Source: Cryptomeria japonica
Lineage: Eukaryota > Streptophyta > Pinopsida > Cupressales > Cupressaceae
Assembly (NCBI RefSeq): GCF_030272615.1
Contig: NC_081415.1
Location: forward strand, 417,725,757-417,789,756
Direction: 5' to 3'
Length of the DNA stretch: 64,000 nt
In this document: positions 1 to 10,090 of the stretch, piece by piece
Layout of the letters: each line of letters begins with the position of its first letter
Position numbering within the stretch: position 1 is the stretch's first letter
The notes under the pieces: generated by a model
The model's input: the letters and a program-made list of their open reading frames with translations, nothing else
Told to the model about the DNA's origin: nothing
Database searches by the model: none
Program-made: the position numbers and the translations under genes

Positions 1-304
1 CATACATCCCGTTCATATCTTTTCAAGATACTTGAAAATTTCTTGACAAACTTAGCTTTGCCTTGAAAATTTTTGATATCTTTCTTGCATGACTCATAGT
101 GAGGGAACCTTACTACTGATAGTCATGGTTCTCCCTCTTGATCTTCCCTTTTACTTTGTCAATCGAAGTCGTAAGATCCTTAGTCCACTGGGGGCTTGGT
201 GTGTCTTGCCTCCTTGACGTGGTGAAAGTCTTTCAATGTTGTTTCCTTGTACTTTACCGAAAGTATGAGCGTACGCTTATACTCCCGCTAAAGTGGGGGC
301 TAAA
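1..304 (+). other. 3' internal end of an LTR retrotransposon entering from the left
   Basis: No convincing coding frame is visible. The stretch ends in a purine-rich tract at 290-304 (AAAGTGGGGGCTAAA) directly before the LTR that starts with TGTAGC at 305, which is where a plus-strand polypurine tract belongs. The same junction, reversed, occurs at 50301-50316 in the element at 48670-57342, so the two elements share a 3'-end design. The rest of this element lies outside the window. Confidence 0.6.
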
Positions 305-1533
305 TGTAGCATCCTAAAATTGCGACACTTGCAATTTCGACTGCATTTCGGTCTTCACGATGGCGACGCAACATGCAACCTGAATGGAGACCCCGAAGCC
401 TAATTATGACACTGAAAACTGCATTTTTCAAGCACCCTGGCCTGAACCTCCTTGCACCCTGTTGTCCCAAGAGGTGGGACCAGAGCGCCCAGCGCTCTGG
501 TCCTTCAGGACCAGGGCGCCCAGCACCCTGGTCCCTAGGTCCTATTTTGGGCCCGGTCTCCTAAGGGGTCTCGGGTCTTTTTGTTTGCAAATTGGAAATT
601 AAACTTTCCTGGTCGGCCTAAGGTCGGGAAAATCAGTCTATCAGCCCTAAATGACAAGTATATAAACTACATTTTCCTCTCTCATTTGGATGAGAGACAC
701 ACATGAGGGAAAAGGCGTGGAAACTATACTCAAGCATTCAAGCATTCTTTCAAGCAATTGATCATTTCAAGTCTCCATTCAAGGCTAAGTGTTGCATTCA
801 AGACAAGGATTCAACCATTGAAGAGGAGATCACATACTACATACAACATACTACAACAACATACAACATCTATACCTTCGCACATAAGGATACAAACATC
901 CTTAGAACAAGGTATTAGTACTTGTTTTACATACATTTACATTTACAGCACTTGCTCATTTCTTGGTTAATTCCAAAACCGAGGTTTGACCTAAAGGCAA
1001 ACCCCTAATCCCTAACCCCCCAATCATCTTCGCTTTTCTGTGTGTAGGTTGCAGGTACGCGACTGAAATTGAAGATCTGGAATCCTTGTACAGAGACAAA
1101 CAGATCCCCCTTCATTTCACAGATTTTTCGGAGGACCGTGGCGGTCGGGCGCCATCGTCCCGGCGACTTTTGCTCAAATTTGCAGGACAGCGCCGTATCG
1201 ACATTTTACTGCTAATTCTAGGTCTGCAGCTTCATACTGTATTCCTATCTCAGTTTAAGCGAATCTTTGTCACTTTCTATGCATTCCTAGCTTAATTCTT
1301 CTATGCACATTCTTTACAAAAGAGGGTAGCCTTGCTTTCTTAACCCTTGAAACACATTTAGCATCCAATCTTGCATTGCGTGGGATTGGATCTTATGGGT
1401 TTCAACCCCTCTTTTGAATGTAAAGTCTCTCCCCTAAGTGAAAACCATCAACCCTAGGGAATCTCCCTTCTCTCTCCTCAGAGTTGGAAGAGGGGAGAGC
1501 AACTAGGGTTCGATCGCGATTTTCCGCTTTACA
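305..1533 (+). repeat. LTR (3' LTR of a plus-strand element)
   Basis: It starts TGTAGCATCCTAAAATTG next to a polypurine tract and ends in TTTACA, so it has the TG...CA ends of an LTR. The start matches the minus-strand LTR starts of the elements at 48670-57342 and 13670-14864. It contains two adjacent 27-bp GC-rich palindromic modules at 477-503 and 508-534 and a third at 1133-1160. The right end abuts, without gap, the middle of another element's LTR at 1534, so this element inserted into it. The expected target duplication would be AGCTT; its partner is outside the window. The right boundary is inferred from that junction. Confidence 0.75.
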
Positions 1534-2326
1534 AGCTTTAACAAAACATTCATACACCAACCAGAATACCGATACATACATAATTGAAAGAAGTCAAGCA
1601 AGCAATAAGCCAAACACATAAATGAGAACCATAACACACAAATTTATACATGGAAAACCTCAATGAGGAAAAACTACGGTGGCATTTGTGACCCATAATA
1701 TCAATCCATTGTGAAGAGATATTACAATATATGATGGGCCTGCACTTACAGGAAGGCTTGCAACCTAGAGCACACTGCTCAATCACAATAAGAGCCTCAC
1801 TGATTGCATAAAATTCTAGACAACAATCTGGAATAGTTTGAACTGCTAAGATAGCATCTTCTATGCTAGAATATAGTTTCGGTTTAAGCTTTGTCTGTTC
1901 CGGTTAGAAACCCTAAACCCCTTTACCAAAATAAACCTTGCAATAAATTCCTCACATACATAATCTCTCTAAATAATTTTGCATCATATTACATTCACAT
2001 CATTATAATCTCCTATCTCATGTGTATCTCCCTATATCAAAATGATCTTATCAAACTGGCCTATATACCCTATACAAATTTATGCATTACGTCAACTTAC
2101 AAAGATATATACAATATCATATTACATGTCGGCCAGATAACATGAATGTATAAACATTAAAACAAATTATCGATGTCAGATCCAAGATGTGTTGGCCTCC
2201 AATACCAATAACCTTTAATATACCATGTCGGCCTGCATTGTCAGTGACCAAAGAAATCTTTCTGACCTACCGGTTCTGGTGTCGGTGCTGATGTAGAATC
2301 TGTGAAGTGCTTATTGGTACACTCCA
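1534..2326 (-). repeat. Truncated 3' LTR of element 1
   Basis: It aligns over most of its length with 6440-7235, for example at the shared string AACAAAACATTCATACACC. The first part of the LTR is missing because another element inserted at 1533/1534. Similarity to the other LTR stops near 2326, where the coding frame of the second ORF joins directly, so the inner LTR end and polypurine tract appear deleted. By eye the two copies differ at roughly one base in ten, so the insertion is old. Confidence 0.7.
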
Positions 2327-4833
2327 GGACCAATCTATGTAGAACAATGATTGATTGATCTATAATCCCTTTGTATGTGGTTCTCTCCTTCATTAGTTTT
2401 TGAGCAGCTATCATCATTAGTTTAGTGGGCCTCATCTCTATGATGGTTTTATTTTCTACTTGAGAAGTGTCAATTGATAATAATGATGGGCCAACAGCTG
2501 GTACCCTGTCGGATTCCCCTTATTTCTCCTATGATGTCTCATCCTTTATTACCTCCTCAGTTGCATTGGTGGCTTCGCCACTTGGTGCAGTCTGTGTAAC
2601 TACCAGTTCCTCTATAGGAACAATATCCTCAACCTGTACATTTGTATCCAGAGGATAACTATCCTCAATATTAGTATCCTATACAATGTTATCTTGTTCA
2701 TTCTCAATATTAACTGGTATCTTAGTATTTGTTTATACAGTTGTATTGACTGGTGGCTCAATTTCCACTATCTTAATATTTTTCAAAACTGATGTTGAAG
2801 TGCCCATAATCCCCTTTCCTTTTCCTTCAACTCGGGTATCTACAATATCTGTCTTGGATTTTGGTGAAGTAAAGAATCCTCTGTGTTCTCCCAAAAATTT
2901 AATCCATGCTTTTTGAGTTTCCTTTATTACTTCATTCACTCTCCCTAGCATTAGACTAGTTATCTTATGTTTTCTATTGAAGACTTTTATGTCTTCCACC
3001 TCAATTATCTTATCCATTTCATCTGGAGCTATAGTAACACATATAGCTAATAGTTCTTTCATTTTAATGTGTTTATCCTCTTGCATAGCAGATAATCTTC
3101 TAGCATCTAACATGTTATATAACTCGGTCAGTATTTGATTTTCTATCTCTATTAAGGCTTTTTTATAGATATCTAAGTATAATAGGACTACTTCTTCTAC
3201 CTCTCTCTATTCATCATCCTCTAAGTTTTCATAATAAAATTTAACATTCTTCAACTTGCCATCTTTTGTAATTTCATCTACAATTTTTGCACAAGTTTTG
3301 GGTGGTATTACTAGTTTCAAGTGCTAAGTCAATGTCACTCTTCTTCTTACTCTTGGAAGTACCAGATGTAGCTGTAGGTGTAGCTTTAGGTACTTGCTTC
3401 TATGTCGGTAGCTTGATTGTGACCTTCCTAACCGGTTGCTTCTTTGCTTCCACCTTTATTTCCTCCGGTTTCTTCCTAACAACCCTCTTAAATGCTAACA
3501 GTGTGTCATCCTCTGATTCAGACTCTGTAGTAACAAGTTCAATATGAACTTCCAGATCCTTCCTCTTTCTACCTTTCTCCGGGACAACATTAATTAGTGC
3601 CTTGATGTCCTTTGAGACCTTCTGTACAAATTTACTTGCTTTTCCTTCTTGTTTCTCCCTTTTCTTCCGGTTGAACTCTATTTCAACCTCTTGAGTTTTT
3701 TGCTATGTAGTACCATAGGGATTCTCTACCTCATCTATTGATTCATCAATTAGCATTTTTGCGTAGGCATCAAGAATTTGTGCATCTACCTCATAGCCCA
3801 TTTCTTCAACCCAAATCTTTCAGGGCTCAACTACTTCCATGAGAGTCTCATCCTTCTTTACCATGAAGCAAATGTCGGTAGAATATTTCTCTACTATATG
3901 CTTAGGTACCCTTACCCTAGACCTCATAGATTTTTGAAATGCCTTAAAATACCCCCATATCTTATCATCTCTTTGGCTTGACTGCTTCAATTGTCTTCCT
4001 CCCGGAATCTCAAAATCCCATTGTCTCTTACCAAAATCAGGTGAATCATTCAGAAAATATAGCAATAAGAAGACTAACAAATTCCCATACCGGAAAGTGC
4101 CCTTCTTATCACCCTTAATCTTTCCTAAGTTGATTAACAACTCGTCAAGCAACCAACTGCAAAGATCTAACTTTACATTATCTCTCATCATTTTATATGC
4201 AGCCAAAATACATGAACGGGAAACAGAATTCAGTCAGTTTGACTGAGTTATCTTATATCTGATAATCATGCTTCCAAATTTGATGTCCATGTCAGTGATA
4301 GTGGTCACTTTCATGGATCTCTTGTCAGATGTAGCACTGGTGATCTTCCTCATGAAGTCATTTGAAACTTTCTTGTCTGGATGTTGACCTACTGATGACA
4401 AACCAGTAATTTCCTGGATGGCTTCCTTGTTGATTTTGTAAGCTCTATCCAACCATATGAATTCTCCATGTACTCTACTCAATACATATCTAATTATCTC
4501 ATCCTCAAATGTCAGAATATCCAGAATGTTTGTAAACCCTAGATATTCAATATGTTTATATGTTGGTTTGATCTTTCCAGATTCTCCCATTAGCTCACTC
4601 ATATACATTCCCTTGATCTCTAAAGCTCCCAAGTCCTCGATATGATAGTGAATGTATGCCCTAACATCCTCTACATACACAAAACCCTCCGGAACGTGAT
4701 AAAATGCTCCAACCAAATCTTCCTAGATAGCCACATGTGGATACCACTTGAAAATTGTCCTCGGGCGGTCCTTGACCTCCATGACAGTTGGTTTTGCAAC
4801 AAAAATAAGAATAGAAGATGATCCCGCTTCCAT
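2327..4833 (-). pseudogene. Second ORF of element 1, putative plant transposon-type protein
   Basis: A long minus-strand frame starts at an ATG at 4831-4833 and runs to the 3' LTR, broken by several stops and frameshifts. The best preserved part (4234-4716, then 3820-4206) has a motif GEFIWLDRAYKINKEAIQEI followed by TGLSSVG. This resembles the domain described in plants as a putative plant transposon protein; that match is from memory and unconfirmed. A Lys/Glu-rich linker and a further helical part (2733-3113) follow. The ORF at 19826-21367 is homologous: IVEKYSTDICFMV here against IVERYKDTICFMV there, and APSGEATN against APSGKATN. Function unknown. It sits where env-like ORFs lie in some plant LTR elements. 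Confidence 0.6.
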
Positions 4834-5283
4834 GTTTCAAGATAAATACCTTTTGATTGCTCTCAGTGAAAACCTTCAAATTCTCCCAAATGCTGGTGAA
4901 ATTGCTCAAGAAGAAACCTAATTGCCTCTGAATAGCCTTTGATTGCACTTAGTCGCTCTGAATCATCGCTTTGAATGCAAGGTGATTAACAATGAAGTGT
5001 ATTGGACCTTTTATCCTTCGAGAAAAACCCTAATATTCCATTGACATAAATGATTGTCGGTGAAAGATACCAGATCTCACTTAGAACATATCCATGCTGG
5101 ATAATCCTCTCCAATATCTTGAACATCTTTCAGAACCTCTTCCTGGGGCATATACAACATCTCCATGAATTTTTCCTACCCCTAAGGCATCTGCCTTAGT
5201 TATCGGATGAGCTCATTGTTAGTACAAGAGCAACTTCTTCTATCAGATAAGTAACCGGTACATTCCCATTTGATGATTGTTCT

Positions 5284-6299
5284 TCAGTCTTCCTCCCATC
5301 TCTGAGTATGATCTTGCCAGATTTCACTAACCTTCTTTTTTCCTTTTTCATTTGATCCTCCATTAATAACCAGTGGATTTATACTTCTACAGAACTTAGC
5401 AATATGTCCAACTTCATTACATGCATAACATGTAACATTGTTCTTGTGAATTGCTTTGCTAAAACCAGTGAAATTGCTTGACCTGCACTGATTAGCCATA
5501 TGTCCATATTTTCCACAAGCATAGCATTTAACATTCATTCTACAATATTTTGTCTTATGACCAAACTTATTGCATTTAAAACATTTACCGAGAGTAGAAT
5601 CAAGGTTTTGATTTTCTCTATTTCTACATTGCCTAGCCACATGACCAAATCGATTGCAAACAAAACATCTACCATTGAATTTATAAGAATTGAATTGTCT
5701 TATTAGTGCCTTATGGTTTTAGCAGTACCAAAACTCTGCCCTTGCTCAAATCCAAGTCCATTGGAATCTCCAATCTGCCTCTATCTCTTCAATAACTCAT
5801 CAAGTTGTGCTGAGTTGATCTTGAATTTTTCTTTGTATTCACTTGTAGCAGTTAAATCTTCTCTTAGTATTATCATTTGTCACTCAAGCTCTTGCTCATT
5901 GCTCTGGGATTGTACCAAATTAATTCTCAACATATCATTTTCATGAACCAACCTACCACATTATTCAAACTTGTTCTTCAGAGATACAACAAGATTTTCT
6001 TCCTTTTTCTTTCTATCCTCAATCTCCTTAGACATCCTCATAGTTTTAACTTGCATTTCATTCTCCATAACCATGTTCTCCTGACTCAATTTTTGACACT
6101 ACTCCTTAAGTGCATTTTTCTCTTCATCATCCTGATTTTGCAAAAGTTCCTTCCTCCTAGCTTGAACAGACGATAGCCTCTCTTGTAGGACAAGAATGAA
6201 TTCCTTAGCAGAATTCAATTCATCTTGTAGCTTTAAGTTCTTCAACCTTTCAGCATCATAATCTTCAAGTTCCATCTCAAGATTCTTCTCCAAAGCCAT
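5284..6299 (-). pseudogene. gag-like protein, coiled coil plus four zinc knuckles
   Basis: The likely start is the ATG at 6297-6299 (MALEKNLEMELEDYD). A heptad-rich coiled coil of about 180 residues follows, interrupted by a few stops. Four CCHC zinc knuckles of the form C-x2-C-x4-H-x4-C come next: CFVCNRFGHVARQC, CFKCNKFGHKTKYC, CYACGKYGHMANQC and CYACNEVGHIAKFC. Zinc knuckles in retroelement gag proteins bind RNA. Four in a row is more than the usual one or two. No classical copia gag (UBN2) domain is visible between the start and the knuckles. The second ORF lies downstream with no pol between. In-frame stops make it a probable pseudogene. Confidence 0.65.
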
Positions 6300-6358
6300 A
6301 TTCAATGATTTCGGTTTCACGATATTCCTCAAGCTATTAAACTTCCTCTGAAGCACAA

Positions 6359-6370
6359 GGCTCTGATACC
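6359..6370 (-). other. Primer binding site, initiator Met tRNA type
   Basis: Read on the minus strand this is GGTATCAGAGCC, directly after the LTR end. It complements the 3' end of plant initiator tRNA-Met apart from the terminal base. It fixes the orientation of element 1 and the inner edge of its 5' LTR. Confidence 0.7.
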
Positions 6371-7312
6371 TGTTGTTGTAAACCAATAACATTGAGAGGG
6401 GGGGTGAATCAGTGTTATATCAGAATAGTAGATTTTAGCCTTAACAAAACATTCATACACCAATCGGTATACTGGTACATACATAATTGAAAGAAGTAAA
6501 GTAACCAATAATCCAAACACATAAATGAGAACCATAACACATAGATTTGTACGTGGAAAACCTCAATGAAGAAAAACCACAAAGGGATTTGTGACCCACA
6601 ATATCAATCCACTGGCCATATGAAGAGATATTACAATATATGATGGGCCTGCACTTGCAAGAAGGCTTATAGCCTAGAGCACACTGCTCAATCACAATAG
6701 AAGCCTCACTAAATACATAAAATTCGAGACAACAATCCGAAGAAGTGTGAATTGCTAAGATAGCATCTTCTATGCCAGAATACAGTTCTGGTTTAAGCTT
6801 TGTCTTTTCTAGTTAGAAACCCTAAACCCCTTTACCGGAATAACCCTTACAATAAATTCCTCACATACATAATCTCTCTAAATAATTTCGCATCATATTA
6901 CATTTGCATAATCATAATCTCCTATCTAGTGTCTATCTCCCTATATCAAAATGGTCTTATCAAACTGACCTATATACCCTATACAAATTTATGCCTTATG
7001 TTAGCTTACAAAGATATATACAATATCAAATTATATGTCAGCTAGACAACATGAATGTATAAACATTAAAACAAATTGTCGATGCTAGATCCAAGATGTG
7101 TAGGCCTCCAATACCAATAACCTTTACTATACCATGTCAACCTACATTGTCAGTGACCAAAGAAATCTTTTTGACCTGCAAGTTTCTATGCTGGTGCCGG
7201 TGTAGAATTTGTGAAATTCCTGTCAGTACACCATATGAAGCCTGAACACAAAATCATGTTGTCATCAATTACAACATGGTGAAACCAACCAATAGAGTGT
7301 CAATTGCCAACA
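6371..7312 (-). repeat. 5' LTR of element 1
   Basis: On the plus strand it begins TGTTGTTGTAAACC, has the tract GAGAGGGGGGGTGAATCAG near its start and ends GTGTCAATTGCCAACA. The same start tract and end string recur in the LTR at 16375-17321. It contains the pair of motifs GTACGTGGAAAACC and GAAAAACCAC that many plant copia LTRs share. The sequence beyond 7312 resumes in the coding frame of a copia integrase, which confirms the outer boundary. Confidence 0.75.
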
Positions 7313-8835
7313 CACACGGTCCCCATATATTTGAATGCACAAGCTCTAATTTCTCTCTCTTCTCTTTTTGAACCTTGAGAAATCTGATAGTTTTTTGTTT
7401 ACCATAAACACAATTTTCATAGAATTCTAAATCAATTTACTTCAATCCTAGCAACAAATTTTTAGAGTGAAGGATTTTCATCCCTTTCTCACTCATGTGC
7501 CCAAGTATATGGTGCCATGATTTTGAATCTATCTTTGCAATATCTATTGTAGTTGTCTTTGCAACAACTTTTTCTATAGAAGCTAAGGTAGAATAGGTAT
7601 TACCACTACACAAATACAATGTGCCTACCTTTGCACCTTTAGTGACCTTTCAGATATTGTCTGTGAAGGTAACTATGCAACCTTCATTGCCTAGTTGTCC
7701 TGTAGAAATTAAATTTCTTCTTAAATTAGAAACATCCCTTACTTCCTACAACAACCAATCATTTCCATTCTACAACTTGATCTTTATCTTGCCTTTTCCA
7801 ACAATCTGGTAGGGCTCATCATCACCCAAATATACCTATCCAGAATTACCTTGAATATAATCTAGAAAATAATTTTTATGGGGAGTGGCATGAAATGAAG
7901 CCCTTGGATCTATTGCCCAAGAATCATTAACATTATCTAAACACATAATCAAGACATCTTGTAAAGTATTACTTGCAACATTATCTTCCTTACTGTCATC
8001 TTTATTTCCACCTCCTTGTTTATTTTTTTGAGACTAGCAATCTTTCTTTAAATGTCCTAGCTTTCTGCAATACTAACAATCCTTTCTTCTTTTGGATTGA
8101 GAGTGTTCTTTCTTTGACTTCCCTCATGACTTCTCACACCTAGGGCCTTTTCCGCTTTCCTTTGATCCTCCCTTGTTTTCTATATTCAAAACAGTACTTG
8201 ATGATGTTGAAGTCTCACCTATGCTTTTCCATCATAATTTATCGCTTAGGATAGCACTAACAACATCATCAACTTTCAAAGTGTTTATACCATAGATAGA
8301 GTTACTTACAACCATAACCAAGCTATTTGAGCTTTCTGGCAAATAAAATAAAATTAAGAGAGCCCTAACCTCTTCATCAAAGTTAACTTTTACAAAATAA
8401 AGTTGGATGGTAACTATATTAATTTTATTTAAATGATCTACTATAGATCCCCCTTCACTCATTTTCATATTAAACAAATGCTTCATAAGAAATACCTTAT
8501 TCAAAGTTGAGGGTTACTCATACAATTTAGTCAGCGTTGACATCAAATATATAGTTGTTGTTGCTTTTGATATAGTGAATTCTAAACATGGTGTAAGGAA
8601 CAACCGAATGGTTCCTAGTTCTATCCAAAATATCCCAATCTTCATCTGACATCGTGGTCATTTTCTTTGTCTTTTATTCCAATGGCCACCACAAATCCTT
8701 TGGATATAGGTAATACTCCATCTGCATTTTCCATAACTAATAATTTTGGTTATTGAACTTTTCGACCTTGAATTTGGTTTCTTCCATTACTCCCACTCAA
8801 ATCTAAAAAGTCCCTACCAATTTACAAAAATACAT
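7313..8835 (-). pseudogene. Ty1/copia gag-pol fragment: gag, protease, pre-integrase
   Basis: Minus-strand copia gag-pol, broken by stops. In order: a UBN2 gag segment at 8232-8504 with MKMSEGGSIVDHLN and LLILFYLPESSNSLVMVVSN; a zinc knuckle around 8030-8080 (a stop, then YCRKLGHLKKDC); a protease region near 7890-7930; and a GAG-pre-integrase segment at 7437-7619 with WHHILGHMSEKGM. It ends at 7313 just after the start of the integrase domain (LEFYENCVYGKQK), where element 1 is inserted. The protease triad, normally Asp-Ser-Gly in SWAIDSGASFHAT-like motifs, reads Asp-Pro-Arg (IDPRASFHATP). This copy cannot be functional. Confidence 0.75.
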
Positions 8836-8848
8836 GGCTCTAATACCA
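8836..8848 (-). other. Primer binding site of the copia element
   Basis: Minus-strand TGGTATTAGAGCC directly after the LTR end, one base off the initiator tRNA-Met complement (TGGTATCAGAGC). The gag frame follows in the minus direction. Confidence 0.65.
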
Positions 8849-8850
8849 AT

Positions 8851-9150
8851 TGTTAGGGTTTAGGAAGATCCAGAGCAAATATAAATTAACAATTATATGC
8901 AGACACAAACACAAAATATGAAGAAAATGCATAACACAAATATTTAACGTGGTTCACCCAAGATGGGATACATCCACAAAACACAGTCCTCCAATCTTTT
9001 CTTATTATCTAGTAAATCAATACAACACCATTACAATGCCCTTTTACATTCCAGTGGCTTATAGCAAGCAATTTTTAGGGCAACACTCAAAGTCAGTTAT
9101 TTTTTATGGTTTATTTTCAATGTTAGTTTTTCAACAGAAAAGGTAATTTT
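8851..9150 (-). repeat. Partial 5' LTR of the copia element
   Basis: It starts TGTTAGGGTTTAGG beside the primer site and contains AACGTGGTTCACCCA, a motif typical of plant copia LTRs. The outer boundary is not visible; a Ty3 gag fragment is recognisable from about 9228, so the LTR is probably truncated. The right coordinate is approximate. Confidence 0.5.
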
Positions 9151-9227
9151 TTTCCCAAAAAATGACAAAAAAAATGTACAGTATTTGCATGATCAATCGA
9201 CACATATCAATAGGAGACAACTTCCTG

Positions 9228-9800
9228 CTTGAATTAAAAAATTCTCTGCCATAATAGCAATATCATAAACCCTTGGAAGGTTATCTCCTCCCATGGATTG
9301 TATCATAGCAACATTATCATTGTTTAAAGCCTTACTAAAATACAAAAACTCATGATTTTATGAAGGATTTACTAATGACGGGATTTTATCCCATGTCTTT
9401 TGAAATGTATAGTTAAAATCACCCATGGATTCATGGGGTGCTCTTTTGATTGTAGTTAGCTGCTCCATAAGTGACACATGGTCACTTTTGTCTTCAAAAT
9501 GTTTGCACAATTTCTCCCCTAATTCATCCCAATTGTGGACGGAGTTAGGAGCTAGACCTCTATAATACCATTGAAGGGTTTTTCCCTTGAATGAGGAGGC
9601 AAGAAGCCTCACTACAACATTGTCTTTAATGACATCAAACACAGTTCATATGCTTGACACATCTTAGATGTGTTCCTCCGAGGAGGTAGATGTCTCTCCA
9701 GTAAAAAATGGTAAAGCCTTTAGGGATACTACTGGGATATCATTCCTTTGGGCTAAAACCAAAGGGTTCCCACCATTAAAGGTGACAAAAGTGTGTTCTC
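9228..9800 (-). pseudogene. Ty3-type gag (Retrotrans_gag) fragment
   Basis: Minus-strand frame with the Ty3 gag core: LKALPFFTGETSTSSEEHI, VVVRLLASSFKGKTLQWY, NWDELGEKLCKHFEDKSDH and DFNYTFQKTWDKIP, then DNVAMIQSMGGDNLPRVYDI. This is the capsid domain that packages element RNA. Stops occur in the N-terminal part and the end near 9228 is truncated against the copia LTR, so zinc knuckle and pol are missing. The tRNA-Arg-like primer site at 10073-10088 is correctly placed upstream, which suggests a Tat/Athila/Ogre-type element rather than a chromovirus. The clade is inference. Confidence 0.7.
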
Positions 9801-10072
9801 TAGGGACTTCCATGTGAAATAGTGGTCTATTGATGTGAATAGCAGAGCCTCTAGATTCAAAAGGTCTGATAATAGGAGGGGTAGAATAGGACCTTAGTGG
9901 TGTAGATATTTCTACTTAGGTTCCCCTTGTAGGTGACAAAGAATTCCTACCCCTTCTTCTTCTAGATTTAGAACTTGAAAGCTCAAAATATTGGAAATTA
10001 CCTCTAGAAGATGCTCAAGTTTGAATTCTTGGCATGAAAATGGTAGCTAGTCATCACCAAGAATTTGAATTT

Positions 10073-10088
10073 GTCCTCAGAGTCGCCA
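10073..10088 (-). other. Primer binding site, tRNA-Arg-like
   Basis: Minus-strand TGGCGACTCTGAGGAC lies between the gag fragment and an LTR that starts TGCTTGATTTTATTGCC on the plus strand at 10091. From memory, primer sites beginning TGGCGACTCTG occur in Ogre/Tat-type elements. Confidence 0.5.
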
Positions 10089-10090
10089 AG

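Larger units (their letters stand above)
1534..7312 (-). mobile_element. RT-less LTR element with gag and a second ORF (element 1)
   Basis: Two related LTRs (1534-2326 truncated, 6371-7312 complete) flank a minus-strand interior. In transcription order it holds a primer site, a gag with coiled coil and zinc knuckles, then one long ORF that runs to the 3' LTR. No reverse transcriptase, RNase H or integrase motif is found, and only about 450 bp separate the two ORFs. The element at 16375-21380 has a homologous second ORF and a similar LTR, so this is a family. The LTR start (TG, then GAGAGGGGGGGTGAATCAG) is copia-like. The right end is inserted in a copia gag-pol; the left LTR is cut by the element ending at 1533. 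Mobilisation by an autonomous partner is inferred. Confidence 0.65.

Noticed and set aside
2467-2916. Plus-strand frames of 63 and 76 residues
   Set aside because: They are shadows of the second ORF of element 1 on the minus strand.
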